A stretch of 61,274 nucleotides of DNA from Methylophaga sp. OBS1 (GTDB lineage Bacteria; Pseudomonadota; Gammaproteobacteria; Nitrosococcales; Methylophagaceae). The notes under the pieces were generated by a model that worked only from the letters and a program-made list of their open reading frames with translations, was not told the origin of the DNA and did not search any database. The position numbers and the translations under genes are program-made. Where the stretch lies: contig NZ_JAPDMS010000001.1 in NCBI RefSeq assembly GCF_026319365.1, positions 871,181 to 932,454 of the forward strand, read 5' to 3'. Position 1 is the stretch's first letter. The number at the start of each line of letters is the position of its first letter. Positions 45,622 to 54,695 of this stretch are shown here, piece by piece.

Positions 45622-47070
45622 TTGGTCGTTCAGAGAAGTCGGGCTGTCCAAAACTGGATTAAACAGCTCAGTGAAAAAGATATGCCGGTGTTTTCCGGTA
45701 CCGTGGCCGAAGTCAGTGCCGTATTAAACAGTGAGGATACATCGGCATCAGATGTGGCTAATGTCGTGTTGCGTGATGCTTCACTGACTGGCCGGGTCCT
45801 CAAAGTCGTCAATAGTTTTCATTTCAACCCCACCAACCAGACTATTAATACTGTTTCCCGGGCTGTGATGGTTATGGGGTTTGAACAGGTACGCGCGCTG
45901 ACATTCTCGATGGTACTGGTGGATAGCCTGAACCGGGGACATCAGCGACAAAAACTCATTACCGAAATGGCCGGCGCTTTTCATGCTGCCGCCCAGGCGC
46001 AGGAGTTTGCCAAAATTAGCCATGCCGGTGATCCCGAGGATCTGTTTGTTGCAACATTGTTGTCACGGCTGGGAAATATGGCTTTCTGGGCCTTTGCCGG
46101 CAAGCAGGCAGATGAATTGCTTTCTCTGCTGGAGGAGGGAATCCAAGAAGCGGAGGCGGAGAAGGTCGTACTCGGTTTTGAGCTTGTTGAGCTGACTAAG
46201 GCATTGAGTCATGAATGGCATCTTGGTGATGTGGTCAGTGATTATCTTTATAAAAGGCTGGAAGCTAACAAAGCAGCCTGTATTAATGCCGGTCTTAGTC
46301 TTGCTGATGCCGCCAGAGCAGGCTGGGATAGCACTGAAGCCGAACTGAAAATTCATGAACTGGCAGATCATTTTGATGTGGAAGTTGCCGAGTTACGCAG
46401 ACATGTCTTTGAGAACGCCCGTCAAGCCAGGGAAGTCACCGAGTTGTATGGTAGCAAAACAGCCAGTGAAGCTATCCCTGTGCCGGTGACTGAGGAGGAT
46501 TCAGAGAAGGCTGAAATGCAGGACGATTCGATAATCGCTGCCAGCTACCCAGAGCCAGACATTCATTATCAAATGACCGTGATGCAGGAGATTTCAGCGA
46601 CGATTCAGGAGCGGCCCAAGATTGGCATTATTCTGGAAATGGTGCTTGAAGGTATTTATCGCGGTGTGGGGACGGACAGAGCAATATTTATGATGCTCAA
46701 TCCTGAGAGAAGCCACCTCAGTTGTAAATATCTGTTTGCCGATGATGCTGAGTTGTTGAGAGAGAAACTGCTGATTGATGTCAGACGCCCTGAAAATGTC
46801 TTTCATCAGATCATCGAGACGCAGAAGCCGCGTCTACTGCCCGGGGATCCAGCGCAATTAGGGGGCACCTTGTCCAAAGACACGCTAAAGCTGCTTGGCA
46901 AGCCACCCTACATGGTGATGCCGGCAATAGTGAAAAATAAAGTCATCGGCCTCTTCATTGCTGATAGAAACGCCAGCGGCCGCTTACTAACGGAGACGGA
47001 CTTTCTGGCATTTCAACAATTCTGTCAGCAGGCGAATATGGGCTTAACCATTTTGGCCATGCAAGGGTAG
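45622..47070 (+). CDS. HDOD-GAF signalling protein
   Basis: A 482-residue protein. An HDOD domain (about 15-215) opens FSGTVAEVSAVLNSEDTSASDVANVVLRDASLTGRVLKVVNS and contains ISRAVMVMG-like and LSRLGNMAFW stretches; the metal-binding HD pair is not evident, as in the whole HDOD group. A middle segment is followed by a GAF domain at about 320-480. Such proteins act in signalling, often with cyclic di-GMP or motility, without a known catalytic activity. The start is TTG with AGGA six bases upstream, three bases after the nucleotidase stop. Confidence 0.85.
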   Translation: MVVQRSRAVQNWIKQLSEKDMPVFSGTVAEVSAVLNSEDTSASDVANVVLRDASLTGRVLKVVNSFHFNPTNQTINTVSRAVMVMGFEQVRALTFSMVLVDSLNRGHQRQKLITEMAGAFHAAAQAQEFAKISHAGDPEDLFVATLLSRLGNMAFWAFAGKQADELLSLLEEGIQEAEAEKVVLGFELVELTKALSHEWHLGDVVSDYLYKRLEANKAACINAGLSLADAARAGWDSTEAELKIHELADHFDVEVAELRRHVFENARQAREVTELYGSKTASEAIPVPVTEEDSEKAEMQDDSIIAASYPEPDIHYQMTVMQEISATIQERPKIGIILEMVLEGIYRGVGTDRAIFMMLNPERSHLSCKYLFADDAELLREKLLIDVRRPENVFHQIIETQKPRLLPGDPAQLGGTLSKDTLKLLGKPPYMVMPAIVKNKVIGLFIADRNASGRLLTETDFLAFQQFCQQANMGLTILAMQG

Positions 47071-47090
47071 TTTTATCCCGGCCGACTAGC

Positions 47091-47096
47091 TATAAT
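47091..47096 (+). promoter_or_regulatory. -10 element of the tRNA-Leu gene
   Basis: A perfect TATAAT lies 45 bases before the tRNA. The -35 region is poor (TAGTTT at a 17-base spacing). Between it and the tRNA is a hairpin, AGGCGG/CCGCCT (47110-47127), which may be a leader stem removed in processing or a terminator for the HDOD gene. Confidence 0.55.
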
Positions 47097-47141
47097 GTCG
47101 GACTTCTTCAGGCGGACTACACCGCCTGATAACCAGATTTT

Positions 47142-47226
<85 letters not shown>

Positions 47227-47288
47227 AATAACAATGAGGCAGATGGTGTCACACCATTCATGCCTTCACCCCATGTTTGAGGTAGATA

Positions 47289-48590
47289 ATGCAAGTTACT
47301 GTAGAAAATGTGAGCGAACTCGGTCGCCGAATGACGGTGACAGTCGAAGATGCCAATATCGAAAAAGCAGTACAGGAGCGTCTCAAGTCAATCCGACCTA
47401 ATGTCAAAATGGCTGGCTTCCGCCCTGGTAAAGTGCCCATGAATATGGTGGCACGTACTCACGGTCCTGCTGCCAGACGCGATGTCATCGACTCACTGGT
47501 GCAGGAAAGCATGCGCGAAGCCTTTACTCAGGAAAACATCAACCCGGCTGGCCCGCCGCACATCGACAGCATGGACGAGGAAGGCGAGAAGTTCATCTAT
47601 ACCCTCAATTACGAAGTGTTTCCGGAAGTCAGCGATGTCAAACTGGATGACATCACACTGGAAAAAACCGTTGCTGAAGTCACCGACGAAGACGTCGACA
47701 AAATGATCGAAACCCTGCGTGAACAACGCATGACTTGGGATCCGCTGAAACGTGGAGCCAAGGAAGGTGACGGCGTTACTATCGACTTCGTTGGTACCAT
47801 CGACGGTGAAGAATTCCAGGGCGGTAAAGGTAAAGACGTTCTGATTGAACTGGGTGAAGGCAGAATGTTGCCGGAGTTCGAAGAACAACTGATTGGTAAA
47901 AAAGCGGATCAGGAAGTCGAAGTCACTCTGACTTTCCCGGAAGATTACCGTGCAGAACAGCTGCAGGGCAAAACTGCCAAGTTTGATGTTACTGTCAAAC
48001 AGGTAGCCAAGAAAAAGCTGCCCAAGCTGGATAAAGAATTCGCCGCCATGTGTGGTGTGGAAGAGGGCATTGCCGCATTGAAGAAAGAAGTTCGTGCCAA
48101 CATGGAACGCGAACTGACTTCGGCGCTCAAAACTCTCAACAAACGCCGAGCTATGGACATGATCGCGCAGAAAAACGAACTGGCGCTGCCAGAAGCACCG
48201 GTAGAGCGTGAAGCCCAGTATCTGGCGGAGCAGGCCAAAAATAACCTTCGTAATCAGGGCGTTAACGTAGAAGGCATTCCTTTCGACCTGGAAAACTTCA
48301 AACCCAATGCTCAAAATCGCGTCAAGCTGAGCCTGTTGATCGGTAAGATCATCTCAGACAATGAAATCAAGCCTGACGAGGAACGTGTCAAGCAGGCTAT
48401 TGATAACATTGCAGCCAGCTACGAAGACCCGGAAGAAGTGGTTAACTACTACATGAACAATCAGGAAAGATTGTCAGAAATTCAGATGACCGTGGTTGAA
48501 GACATGGTTGTTGAATGGATTTTCGACCATGTTAAAGTAGAAGAGAGTACATCAACATTCTCAGACGTCGTTAACGCTGTATCCAACTAA
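47289..48590 (+). CDS. tig: Trigger factor
   Basis: Tig is the ribosome-bound chaperone with peptidyl-prolyl isomerase activity. The 433-residue product has the ribosome-binding N-domain (MQVTVENVSELGRRMTVTVE..., with the loop GFRPGKVPMNMV), the FKBP domain at about 150-240 (GDGVTIDFVGTIDGEEFQGGKG) and the helical C-domain. The codon use is that of a highly expressed gene. It is the first gene of the tig-clpP-clpX-lon order. Confidence 0.98.
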   Translation: MQVTVENVSELGRRMTVTVEDANIEKAVQERLKSIRPNVKMAGFRPGKVPMNMVARTHGPAARRDVIDSLVQESMREAFTQENINPAGPPHIDSMDEEGEKFIYTLNYEVFPEVSDVKLDDITLEKTVAEVTDEDVDKMIETLREQRMTWDPLKRGAKEGDGVTIDFVGTIDGEEFQGGKGKDVLIELGEGRMLPEFEEQLIGKKADQEVEVTLTFPEDYRAEQLQGKTAKFDVTVKQVAKKKLPKLDKEFAAMCGVEEGIAALKKEVRANMERELTSALKTLNKRRAMDMIAQKNELALPEAPVEREAQYLAEQAKNNLRNQGVNVEGIPFDLENFKPNAQNRVKLSLLIGKIISDNEIKPDEERVKQAIDNIAASYEDPEEVVNYYMNNQERLSEIQMTVVEDMVVEWIFDHVKVEESTSTFSDVVNAVSN

Positions 48591-48612
48591 TTGACGACGC
48601 TTAACATGAATG

Positions 48613-48654
48613 CAGCCCGTGCTCATCTTGAATGGGCACGGGCTGATTTTTTAT
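48613..48654 (+). terminator. Rho-independent terminator after tig
   Basis: Fourteen-base arms CAGCCCGTGCTCAT / ATGGGCACGGGCTG (one wobble) with a five-base loop are followed by a T-rich run. As no promoter is seen in the 25 bases before clpP, some read-through is probable. Confidence 0.9.
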
Positions 48655-48678
48655 TAGGATCCGGAAAATAGGACGGTT

Positions 48679-49317
48679 ATGACAAACAAATTCTCTAACG
48701 AAGAATTCCCAGGTATTCAAAACGCACTGGTCCCCATCGTTGTAGAGCAGACAGCTCGGGGTGAACGTTCTTACGACATCTATTCACGCCTGCTGAAAGA
48801 GCGCGTGATTTTCCTGGTAGGGCCAGTTGAAGATCAAATGGCCAATCTGGTTGTTGCCCAGTTACTGTTCCTGGAATCTGAGAATCCGGACAAAGATATT
48901 CATCTATACATCAACTCACCGGGCGGCGCCGTCACAGCCGGCATGGCGATTTACGACACCATGCAGTTCATCAAGCCCAACGTCAGCACACTCTGTATTG
49001 GCCAGGCGGCCAGTATGGGCGCTGTATTGCTGGCTGGCGGTGCACAGGGCAAACGTTACTGCCTCCCTAATTCCAGAATCATGGTGCATCAACCGCTGGG
49101 CGGCTTCCAGGGTCAGGCCTCGGATATCGATATACATGCCAAGGAAATCCTCAGTATCCGTGAACGTCTGAATGGAATTTTGGCTCATCACACTGGTCAA
49201 GATATTGAGACAATCCGCCGCGATACGGATCGTGATAACTTCATGAATGGCGATAGAGCGGTTGAATATGGTTTAATTGATTCTGTACTGACTAACCGTC
49301 CTGCAGAAACGGCATAA
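48679..49317 (+). CDS. clpP: ATP-dependent Clp protease proteolytic subunit
   Basis: ClpP forms the tetradecameric serine protease chamber used by ClpX. The protein has 212 residues with catalytic Ser112 in [12 protein letters not shown], His137 in MVHQPLGG and the aspartate near 186 (DTDRDNFM). The [18 protein letters not shown] handle region is intact. The start is ATG with GGACGG upstream. clpX follows after 45 bases. Confidence 0.98.
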   Translation: MTNKFSNEEFPGIQNALVPIVVEQTARGERSYDIYSRLLKERVIFLVGPVEDQMANLVVAQLLFLESENPDKDIHLYINSPGGAVTAGMAIYDTMQFIKPNVSTLCIGQAASMGAVLLAGGAQGKRYCLPNSRIMVHQPLGGFQGQASDIDIHAKEILSIRERLNGILAHHTGQDIETIRRDTDRDNFMNGDRAVEYGLIDSVLTNRPAETA

Positions 49318-49362
49318 ACCGCCGATAATGATTATAGATTTGATGAGTAAGGTAGTAAGGCT

Positions 49363-50634
49363 ATGAGCGACGACAAGAACAACGACGACAAATTACTCTA
49401 CTGCTCTTTTTGCGGTAAAAGTCAGCATGAAGTTAAAAAACTGATTGCGGGTCCGTCAGTGTTTGTATGCGATGAGTGCGTCGACCTGTGCAACGACATT
49501 ATTCGCGAAGAAATGCAGGAAATGTCTGCGGATGAAGCCGAGACCAAACTGCCAACGCCTCGTGAGATTAATACCGCACTCGACAATTACGTGATCGGTC
49601 AGGAAAAAGCCAAGCGCTACCTGTCGGTGGCAGTCTACAACCACTACAAACGACTTCGCAGTGGCCACAAAGAAGACGATGTGGAACTGTCTAAAAGTAA
49701 TATTCTGCTGATTGGGCCCACCGGTAGCGGTAAAACGCTGCTCGCAGAAACCCTGGCTCGCCAGCTGAATGTGCCGTTTACCATGGCTGATGCCACCACA
49801 CTGACTGAAGCAGGTTATGTCGGGGAAGACGTCGAAAACATCATTCAGAAACTGTTGCAGAAGTGCGACTACGACGTTGATAAAGCCGAGACCGGTATTG
49901 TATACATTGACGAAATCGATAAGATCTCGCGCAAATCGGATAATCCCTCAATCACCCGTGATGTCAGCGGTGAAGGTGTGCAGCAGGCCCTGCTGAAACT
50001 GATTGAAGGTACCATTGCGTCTGTCCCGCCCCAGGGTGGCCGCAAACATCCGCAGCAGGAATTTCTCCAGGTTGATACCAGCAAGATCCTGTTTATTTGC
50101 GGTGGTGCCTTTGCTGGACTGGATAAAGTCATCCGTAATCGTACTCATAAGGGCGGCATCGGTTTCTCTGCTGAAGTTAAAAGCCTAGATGATCAACGCC
50201 CACTCAGCGAAGCGCTTCGCTCTGTCGAACCGGAAGACCTGATTCAATACGGTCTGATTCCAGAGTTTGTTGGTCGTCTGCCAGTGGTAGCGACGCTGGA
50301 CGAACTGGATGAGGATGCCTTGATTCAGATTCTGACTGAACCGAAGAACGCCCTGACCAAACAGTACAGTCGCCTGTTCGAAATGGAAGGTGCCGAACTC
50401 GAGTTCCGTGATGATGCACTCCATGCTATTGCACGCAAGGCAATGGAACGCAAAACCGGTGCACGTGGCTTACGTTCCATCATCGAAAATGTGCTACTCG
50501 ATACCATGTTCGACCTGCCTTCATTGGAAAATGTCTCAAAAGTGGTTATCGATGAGAGCGTGATCGCTGGCGAAAATTCACCGATCCTGATCTACGAAGA
50601 TCAGAGTGCGGACATGGCGTCTGGTGACAAATAA
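49363..50634 (+). CDS. clpX: Clp protease ATP-binding subunit ClpX
   Basis: ClpX is the hexameric AAA+ unfoldase that feeds substrates to ClpP. The 423-residue protein has the N-terminal zinc domain ([12 protein letters not shown]...VCDECVDLC), Walker [13 protein letters not shown], Walker [12 protein letters not shown], pore and sensor motifs including [11 protein letters not shown], and a conserved C-terminal domain. The length is standard. A hairpin without a T-run (GGCCTGAC/GTCAGGCC, 50686-50717) lies beyond its stop. Confidence 0.98.
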   Translation: MSDDKNNDDKLLYCSFCGKSQHEVKKLIAGPSVFVCDECVDLCNDIIREEMQEMSADEAETKLPTPREINTALDNYVIGQEKAKRYLSVAVYNHYKRLRSGHKEDDVELSKSNILLIGPTGSGKTLLAETLARQLNVPFTMADATTLTEAGYVGEDVENIIQKLLQKCDYDVDKAETGIVYIDEIDKISRKSDNPSITRDVSGEGVQQALLKLIEGTIASVPPQGGRKHPQQEFLQVDTSKILFICGGAFAGLDKVIRNRTHKGGIGFSAEVKSLDDQRPLSEALRSVEPEDLIQYGLIPEFVGRLPVVATLDELDEDALIQILTEPKNALTKQYSRLFEMEGAELEFRDDALHAIARKAMERKTGARGLRSIIENVLLDTMFDLPSLENVSKVVIDESVIAGENSPILIYEDQSADMASGDK

Positions 50635-50685
50635 GCGTCTGTAAACATTCGCGGCATCGTCCTCAGGGGCTGTTGACACCCATCT

Positions 50686-50717
50686 GGCCTGACCTCCATT
50701 CAATTGTTCGTCAGGCC
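50686..50717 (+). terminator. Hairpin downstream of clpX
   Basis: Eight-base arms enclose a 16-base loop, 52 bases after the clpX stop, and no T-run follows. It is a possible transcript-end stem. The whole gap 50635-50964 (330 bases) holds this hairpin and the lon promoter; I see no gene in it. Confidence 0.35.
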
Positions 50718-50886
50718 GGAGTGGGGCATGTTCTATCATTTCATCACATCACCCGCATCAGTCATTTAAAGTGCTTATGCTGATTTAACGCTTTTGGATT
50801 AAGGGCTTGAAACGACAGCTTCACTGGCTGTTACCAAAGATACCAATCACCACTCATATAATTTGAGTAATTAATCCAATTGAATG

Positions 50887-50914
50887 CTTGATATCCTGAT
50901 GCCTGTCCCCATAT
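50887..50914 (+). promoter_or_regulatory. Sigma-32 (heat shock) promoter of lon
   Basis: CTTGATA (50887-50893), a 13-base spacer and CCCCATAT (50907-50914) match the RpoH consensus CTTGAAA / CCCCATnT with one mismatch in the first element. Transcription would begin near 50920, about 45 bases before the lon ATG. Heat-shock control of lon is established in E. coli. Confidence 0.65.
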
Positions 50915-50964
50915 TGAAATCATGTTTGATTTAAGTGCCGCGAGCGCTCTTAAGAGGTTCCCCA

Positions 50965-53400
50965 ATGGAAAATGAAGTAAAAACCACTCCCAACGATAAC
51001 GGCATGCAGGTTGTGCCTGTCCTGCCGCTACGTGACGTTGTTGTCTATCCTTACATGGTCATACCGCTGTTTGTCGGACGGGATAAATCCATCAAGGCGC
51101 TGGAAGTGGCTACCGATGAAAACAAGCAGGTTTTGCTGCTTGCTCAGAAAGACTCTTCTGAAGATGCACCGGAATCAGAAGGTCTCTACGAAACGGGAAC
51201 ACTGGCTAATATCCTGCAGTTACTGAAACTGCCTGATGGCACAGTCAAGGTGCTGGTTGAAGGTACCCAGCGCGCCAAAGTGGCCTATTTCAGTAAAAAA
51301 ACTGAATACATGGAAGCAGAAGTCGCGGCTTTCCCCGATGACGTCACAGACGATCGTGAATCCGATGTTTTAATGCGAACCTTGATGGGACAGTTTGAAC
51401 AATACGTCAAACTCAACAAGAAGATCCCGCCTGAAGTGATTGCCTCACTGTCCAGTATCGATGAAGTCTCACGGATGGCTGACACGGTTGCAGCGCACAT
51501 GAGCCTTAAGCTTGAGGACAAACAGAATCTGCTGGAAATGAGCGATGTTAAAGCGCGCGTTGAACGTCTGATGGCCTTTCTCGAAGGCGAAATTGATATT
51601 CAGCAAATTGAAAAACGCATCCGGAATCGCGTCAAGAAACAAATGGAGAAAAGCCAGCGCGAATATTACCTGAACGAGCAACTGAAAGCGGTTCAGAAAG
51701 AGCTGGGTGAAATTGATGAAACGGCCAATGAGGCTGATGAGCTGGAAGCCCGTATCAACAAAGCAGGGATGCCTGCTGAAGCACTTGAAAAGGCTGAGTC
51801 TGAGCTCAAAAAACTGCGCATGATGTCGCCGATGTCAGCTGAAGCGACCGTCGTTCGTAACTACATCGAATCACTACTGGAAGTGCCCTGGAAAAAACGC
51901 TCGCGGGTTACCCTGGACCTGGATCGTGCAGAGAAAGTACTGGAAGAGGATCACTACGGTCTGGAAAAGGTCAAAGAGCGTATTCTCGAATACCTCGCTG
52001 TGCAGAAACGCGTCAAGAAGTTGAAAGGGCCGATTCTGTGTCTGGTTGGCCCTCCAGGTGTAGGTAAAACTTCGATCGCTCAATCCATTGCCCGCGCGAC
52101 AAACCGCAAATACACACGTATGGCCCTGGGTGGCGTTCGTGATGAGGCTGAAATTCGTGGCCACCGTCGCACTTATATCGGTTCCATGCCGGGTAAAGTC
52201 ATTCAGAATATCTGCAAAACCGAGGTTAAAAACCCGCTGTTCCTGCTCGATGAAATCGACAAGATGGCACAGGATTTCCGTGGTGACCCTGCCTCTGCGT
52301 TACTCGAGGTACTGGATCCGGAGCAGAACTCGACCTTTGCTGATCACTACCTGGAAGTTGAATATGACCTCTCGGATGTGATGTTTGTCTGCACCGCGAA
52401 CACCCTCAACATCCCGGATGCACTGCGCGACCGGATGGAAATTATCCGTCTTGCCGGTTACACCGAAGATGAAAAACTGAACATCGCGGTCAAGTACCTG
52501 TTACCCAAAGCCATCAAACAGAATGGTCTGAAAAAAGTCGAAGTGGAAATCACGGAAGAGGCCATTCTGGAAATTATCCGTCGTTACACCCGTGAAGCGG
52601 GTGTACGTAGCCTGGAGCGTGAAATCTCCAAGATCTGCCGTAAGCTCGTCAAGCAGATCCTGCAGGAGAAGAGCAAGAAGAAACTGGTGGTTACCGCCAA
52701 AAACATCGAAGACTACCTCGGCGTTTATCACTATCAGTACGGGGTTGCTGAAGACAATGACCGAATTGGTCAGGTCACCGGTCTGGCCTGGACTGAAGTT
52801 GGCGGTGAGTTGCTGACCATTGAGTCCGCAGTGATGCCGGGTAAAGGCAAATCCGCCTACACCGGGAAACTGGGTGATGTCATGCAGGAGTCGATTCAGG
52901 CTGCCACTACCGTCGTGCGTTCACGCTCAACCGAGTGGGGTATCAGTGAAGACTTTCTGCAAACGCACGATCTTCACGTTCACGTTCCGGAGGGCGCGAC
53001 ACCCAAAGATGGTCCGAGTGCCGGTATTGGCATGTGTACGGCACTGGTGTCAGCAATTACTGGCATACCGGTCAAATCCAATGTGGCGATGACCGGTGAA
53101 ATCACCCTGCGTGGAGAAGTGCTTGCCATAGGGGGGCTGAAGGAAAAACTACTGGCAGCCCATCGTGGCGGCATCGATACGGTACTGATTCCGCAGGATA
53201 ATGTGAAAGACCTGAAGGAAATTCCGGATAACGTGAAACAGGGCCTCACCATTCTTCCTGTTCGCTGGATCAATGAAGTACTGGAAGTGGCCTTACAGCA
53301 TATGCCTCACGGTACTGAGAGCAGTGGTGAAGCCGAAGGTGTTATTGCCAGTGATAAAACCAGTTATCATGAGGTAAACTCTCCTCAGAAAAGACACTGA
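50965..53400 (+). CDS. lon: ATP-dependent protease Lon
   Basis: Lon degrades damaged and regulatory proteins. In 811 residues it has the N-terminal substrate domain (VPVLPLRDVVVYPYMVIPLFVGRDKSI), a coiled coil, the AAA+ module with Walker A GPPGVGKTS and Walker B LFLLDEIDKM, and the protease domain with Ser685 in PKDGPSAGIGM and a lysine in the following IGGLKEKLLAAHRGG region. The ATG at 50965 follows AGAGG; a GTG ten codons upstream would add a poor extension. It completes the tig-clpP-clpX-lon order. Confidence 0.98.
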   Translation: MENEVKTTPNDNGMQVVPVLPLRDVVVYPYMVIPLFVGRDKSIKALEVATDENKQVLLLAQKDSSEDAPESEGLYETGTLANILQLLKLPDGTVKVLVEGTQRAKVAYFSKKTEYMEAEVAAFPDDVTDDRESDVLMRTLMGQFEQYVKLNKKIPPEVIASLSSIDEVSRMADTVAAHMSLKLEDKQNLLEMSDVKARVERLMAFLEGEIDIQQIEKRIRNRVKKQMEKSQREYYLNEQLKAVQKELGEIDETANEADELEARINKAGMPAEALEKAESELKKLRMMSPMSAEATVVRNYIESLLEVPWKKRSRVTLDLDRAEKVLEEDHYGLEKVKERILEYLAVQKRVKKLKGPILCLVGPPGVGKTSIAQSIARATNRKYTRMALGGVRDEAEIRGHRRTYIGSMPGKVIQNICKTEVKNPLFLLDEIDKMAQDFRGDPASALLEVLDPEQNSTFADHYLEVEYDLSDVMFVCTANTLNIPDALRDRMEIIRLAGYTEDEKLNIAVKYLLPKAIKQNGLKKVEVEITEEAILEIIRRYTREAGVRSLEREISKICRKLVKQILQEKSKKKLVVTAKNIEDYLGVYHYQYGVAEDNDRIGQVTGLAWTEVGGELLTIESAVMPGKGKSAYTGKLGDVMQESIQAATTVVRSRSTEWGISEDFLQTHDLHVHVPEGATPKDGPSAGIGMCTALVSAITGIPVKSNVAMTGEITLRGEVLAIGGLKEKLLAAHRGGIDTVLIPQDNVKDLKEIPDNVKQGLTILPVRWINEVLEVALQHMPHGTESSGEAEGVIASDKTSYHEVNSPQKRH

Positions 53401-53418
53401 TAACTCCGGGAGCAGGTG

Positions 53419-54078
53419 ATGACACTGATTCAGCAACAACGCTTATTGGGCGCGGTATTACTGGTTTGCCTGATCGGTGTCATTGCCTGGTTTTTATTGG
53501 ATACGGTTGAAAAGAACCAACCGGAACAGCCTCAGGAAGAGCCGATTGCCTTTGACTCGGTGATAGAACCGATTCCGGATGATGTCGAAGTGATAGAGCC
53601 AACGGAAGAAGCACTGGTTGACCCACAGGGGTTATCTGAGCCTGCATCCTTGACCGATTCGCAGGATGCCTCAGCTGCTGCACCGCAAGCAACGTCACCG
53701 CAAAGCTCGACACCAGCGCCGGAACCAGAGCAAAAAGCGGAGACAAAACCAGCACCGGCGCCTGAGCCGGAAGTTGAAGCGAAGCCTGAACCCGTCAAAG
53801 CTACTCAAGACAATCGGCCTGCCGCAACAAGCACGGCAGAGCCACAGTGGGTATTGCAGCTGGCCAGCTTCTCTGTCCGAGACAATGCCGATGCGCTATC
53901 GACTCAACTCAAGCAAATGGGTTACGACCCGATGATTGAGACGATTTCCAATGCAGGCACACTGATATACCGTGTCAGACTTCAACCGGTCACCGACCGA
54001 ATCAAGCTACAGCAAACCGCTGAAAGACTTAGCGATAAACTCAAACTCAATGCCCAGATTCTGCAACATAACCCTTGA
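53419..54078 (+). CDS. dedD: SPOR-domain protein, DedD-like
   Basis: A 219-residue cell-envelope protein. One N-terminal membrane anchor (about 9-27, LLGAVLLVCLIGVIAWFLL) is followed by a long Pro/Glu/Ala-rich periplasmic linker (about 30-140) and a C-terminal SPOR domain (about 143-217, PQWVLQLASFSVRDNADALSTQL), which binds denuded peptidoglycan at the septum. The gene order before cvpA and purF is that of dedD, although accD and folC, which stand nearby in E. coli, are not here. ATG 53419 follows GGGAG. Confidence 0.85.
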   Translation: MTLIQQQRLLGAVLLVCLIGVIAWFLLDTVEKNQPEQPQEEPIAFDSVIEPIPDDVEVIEPTEEALVDPQGLSEPASLTDSQDASAAAPQATSPQSSTPAPEPEQKAETKPAPAPEPEVEAKPEPVKATQDNRPAATSTAEPQWVLQLASFSVRDNADALSTQLKQMGYDPMIETISNAGTLIYRVRLQPVTDRIKLQQTAERLSDKLKLNAQILQHNP

Positions 54079-54185
54079 TTTGTGGTCATAGTTGTCTCTG
54101 CAATATAACTGTAAAAATGGCTGGGTTGTTGCCGGCCAATCTGTTAGAATTCGCACTTTAAAACGCAGGGTATTGCGGAGTGTAT

Positions 54186-54677
54186 ATGGTTTGGGTTGAT
54201 TACCTGATTATCGGGATCATCGCCATCTCGGCCGGTATCAGTATCGTCCGTGGGTTTATGAAAGAGGTGCTCTCGCTAATCAGTTGGATCCTGGCATTCT
54301 GGGTCGCCCTGATGTTTCACTCCCATTTATCAACCTTGTTGGCAAATTACATTTCCACCCCCTCAATCAGGCTCTTTCTCGCATTCTTCGTTTTATTTGC
54401 GGTCACACTGATTCTGGGCGCACTGGTTAATCATCTTATCTGTCAGGTGGTTGAAAAAACCGGCCTGACCGGCACGGATCGCTCGCTGGGCGTGGTCTTC
54501 GGCTTACTTCGAGGTCTCGCCATCGTGACAATTTTAGTTTTAGGCGCAGGCGCGACACCGATGCCTGCAGATACTTGGTGGCAGAACTCACTGCTTATCG
54601 ATCACTTTGTGAAACTGGCACTCTGGGTCCGGGAGTTTTTACCGGCAGAGATTGCACAACACATCAACTACAACTAA
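54186..54677 (+). CDS. cvpA: CvpA family membrane protein
   Basis: A 163-residue inner-membrane protein with four hydrophobic segments and the CvpA pattern VDYLIIGIIAISAGISIVRGFMKEVLSLISWILAFW, followed by a conserved LTGTDRSLGVVFGLLRG loop. E. coli CvpA is needed for colicin V export and is linked to envelope homeostasis. The ATG at 54186 has CGGAG at a five-base spacing; the GTG at 54180 overlaps that site. It precedes purF by 18 bases, the usual cvpA-purF pair. Confidence 0.9.
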   Translation: MVWVDYLIIGIIAISAGISIVRGFMKEVLSLISWILAFWVALMFHSHLSTLLANYISTPSIRLFLAFFVLFAVTLILGALVNHLICQVVEKTGLTGTDRSLGVVFGLLRGLAIVTILVLGAGATPMPADTWWQNSLLIDHFVKLALWVREFLPAEIAQHINYN

Positions 54678-54695
54678 CTCCTGACAGGGCAATTT

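Noticed and set aside
47261..47280. CCCCATGT before tig considered as a sigma-32 -10 element
   Set aside because: No CTTGAAA-like element lies 12 to 16 bases upstream.
47493..48314. Open frame of 273 codons antisense to tig
   Set aside because: Phenylalanine-rich shadow of trigger factor; no ribosome site or recognisable domain.
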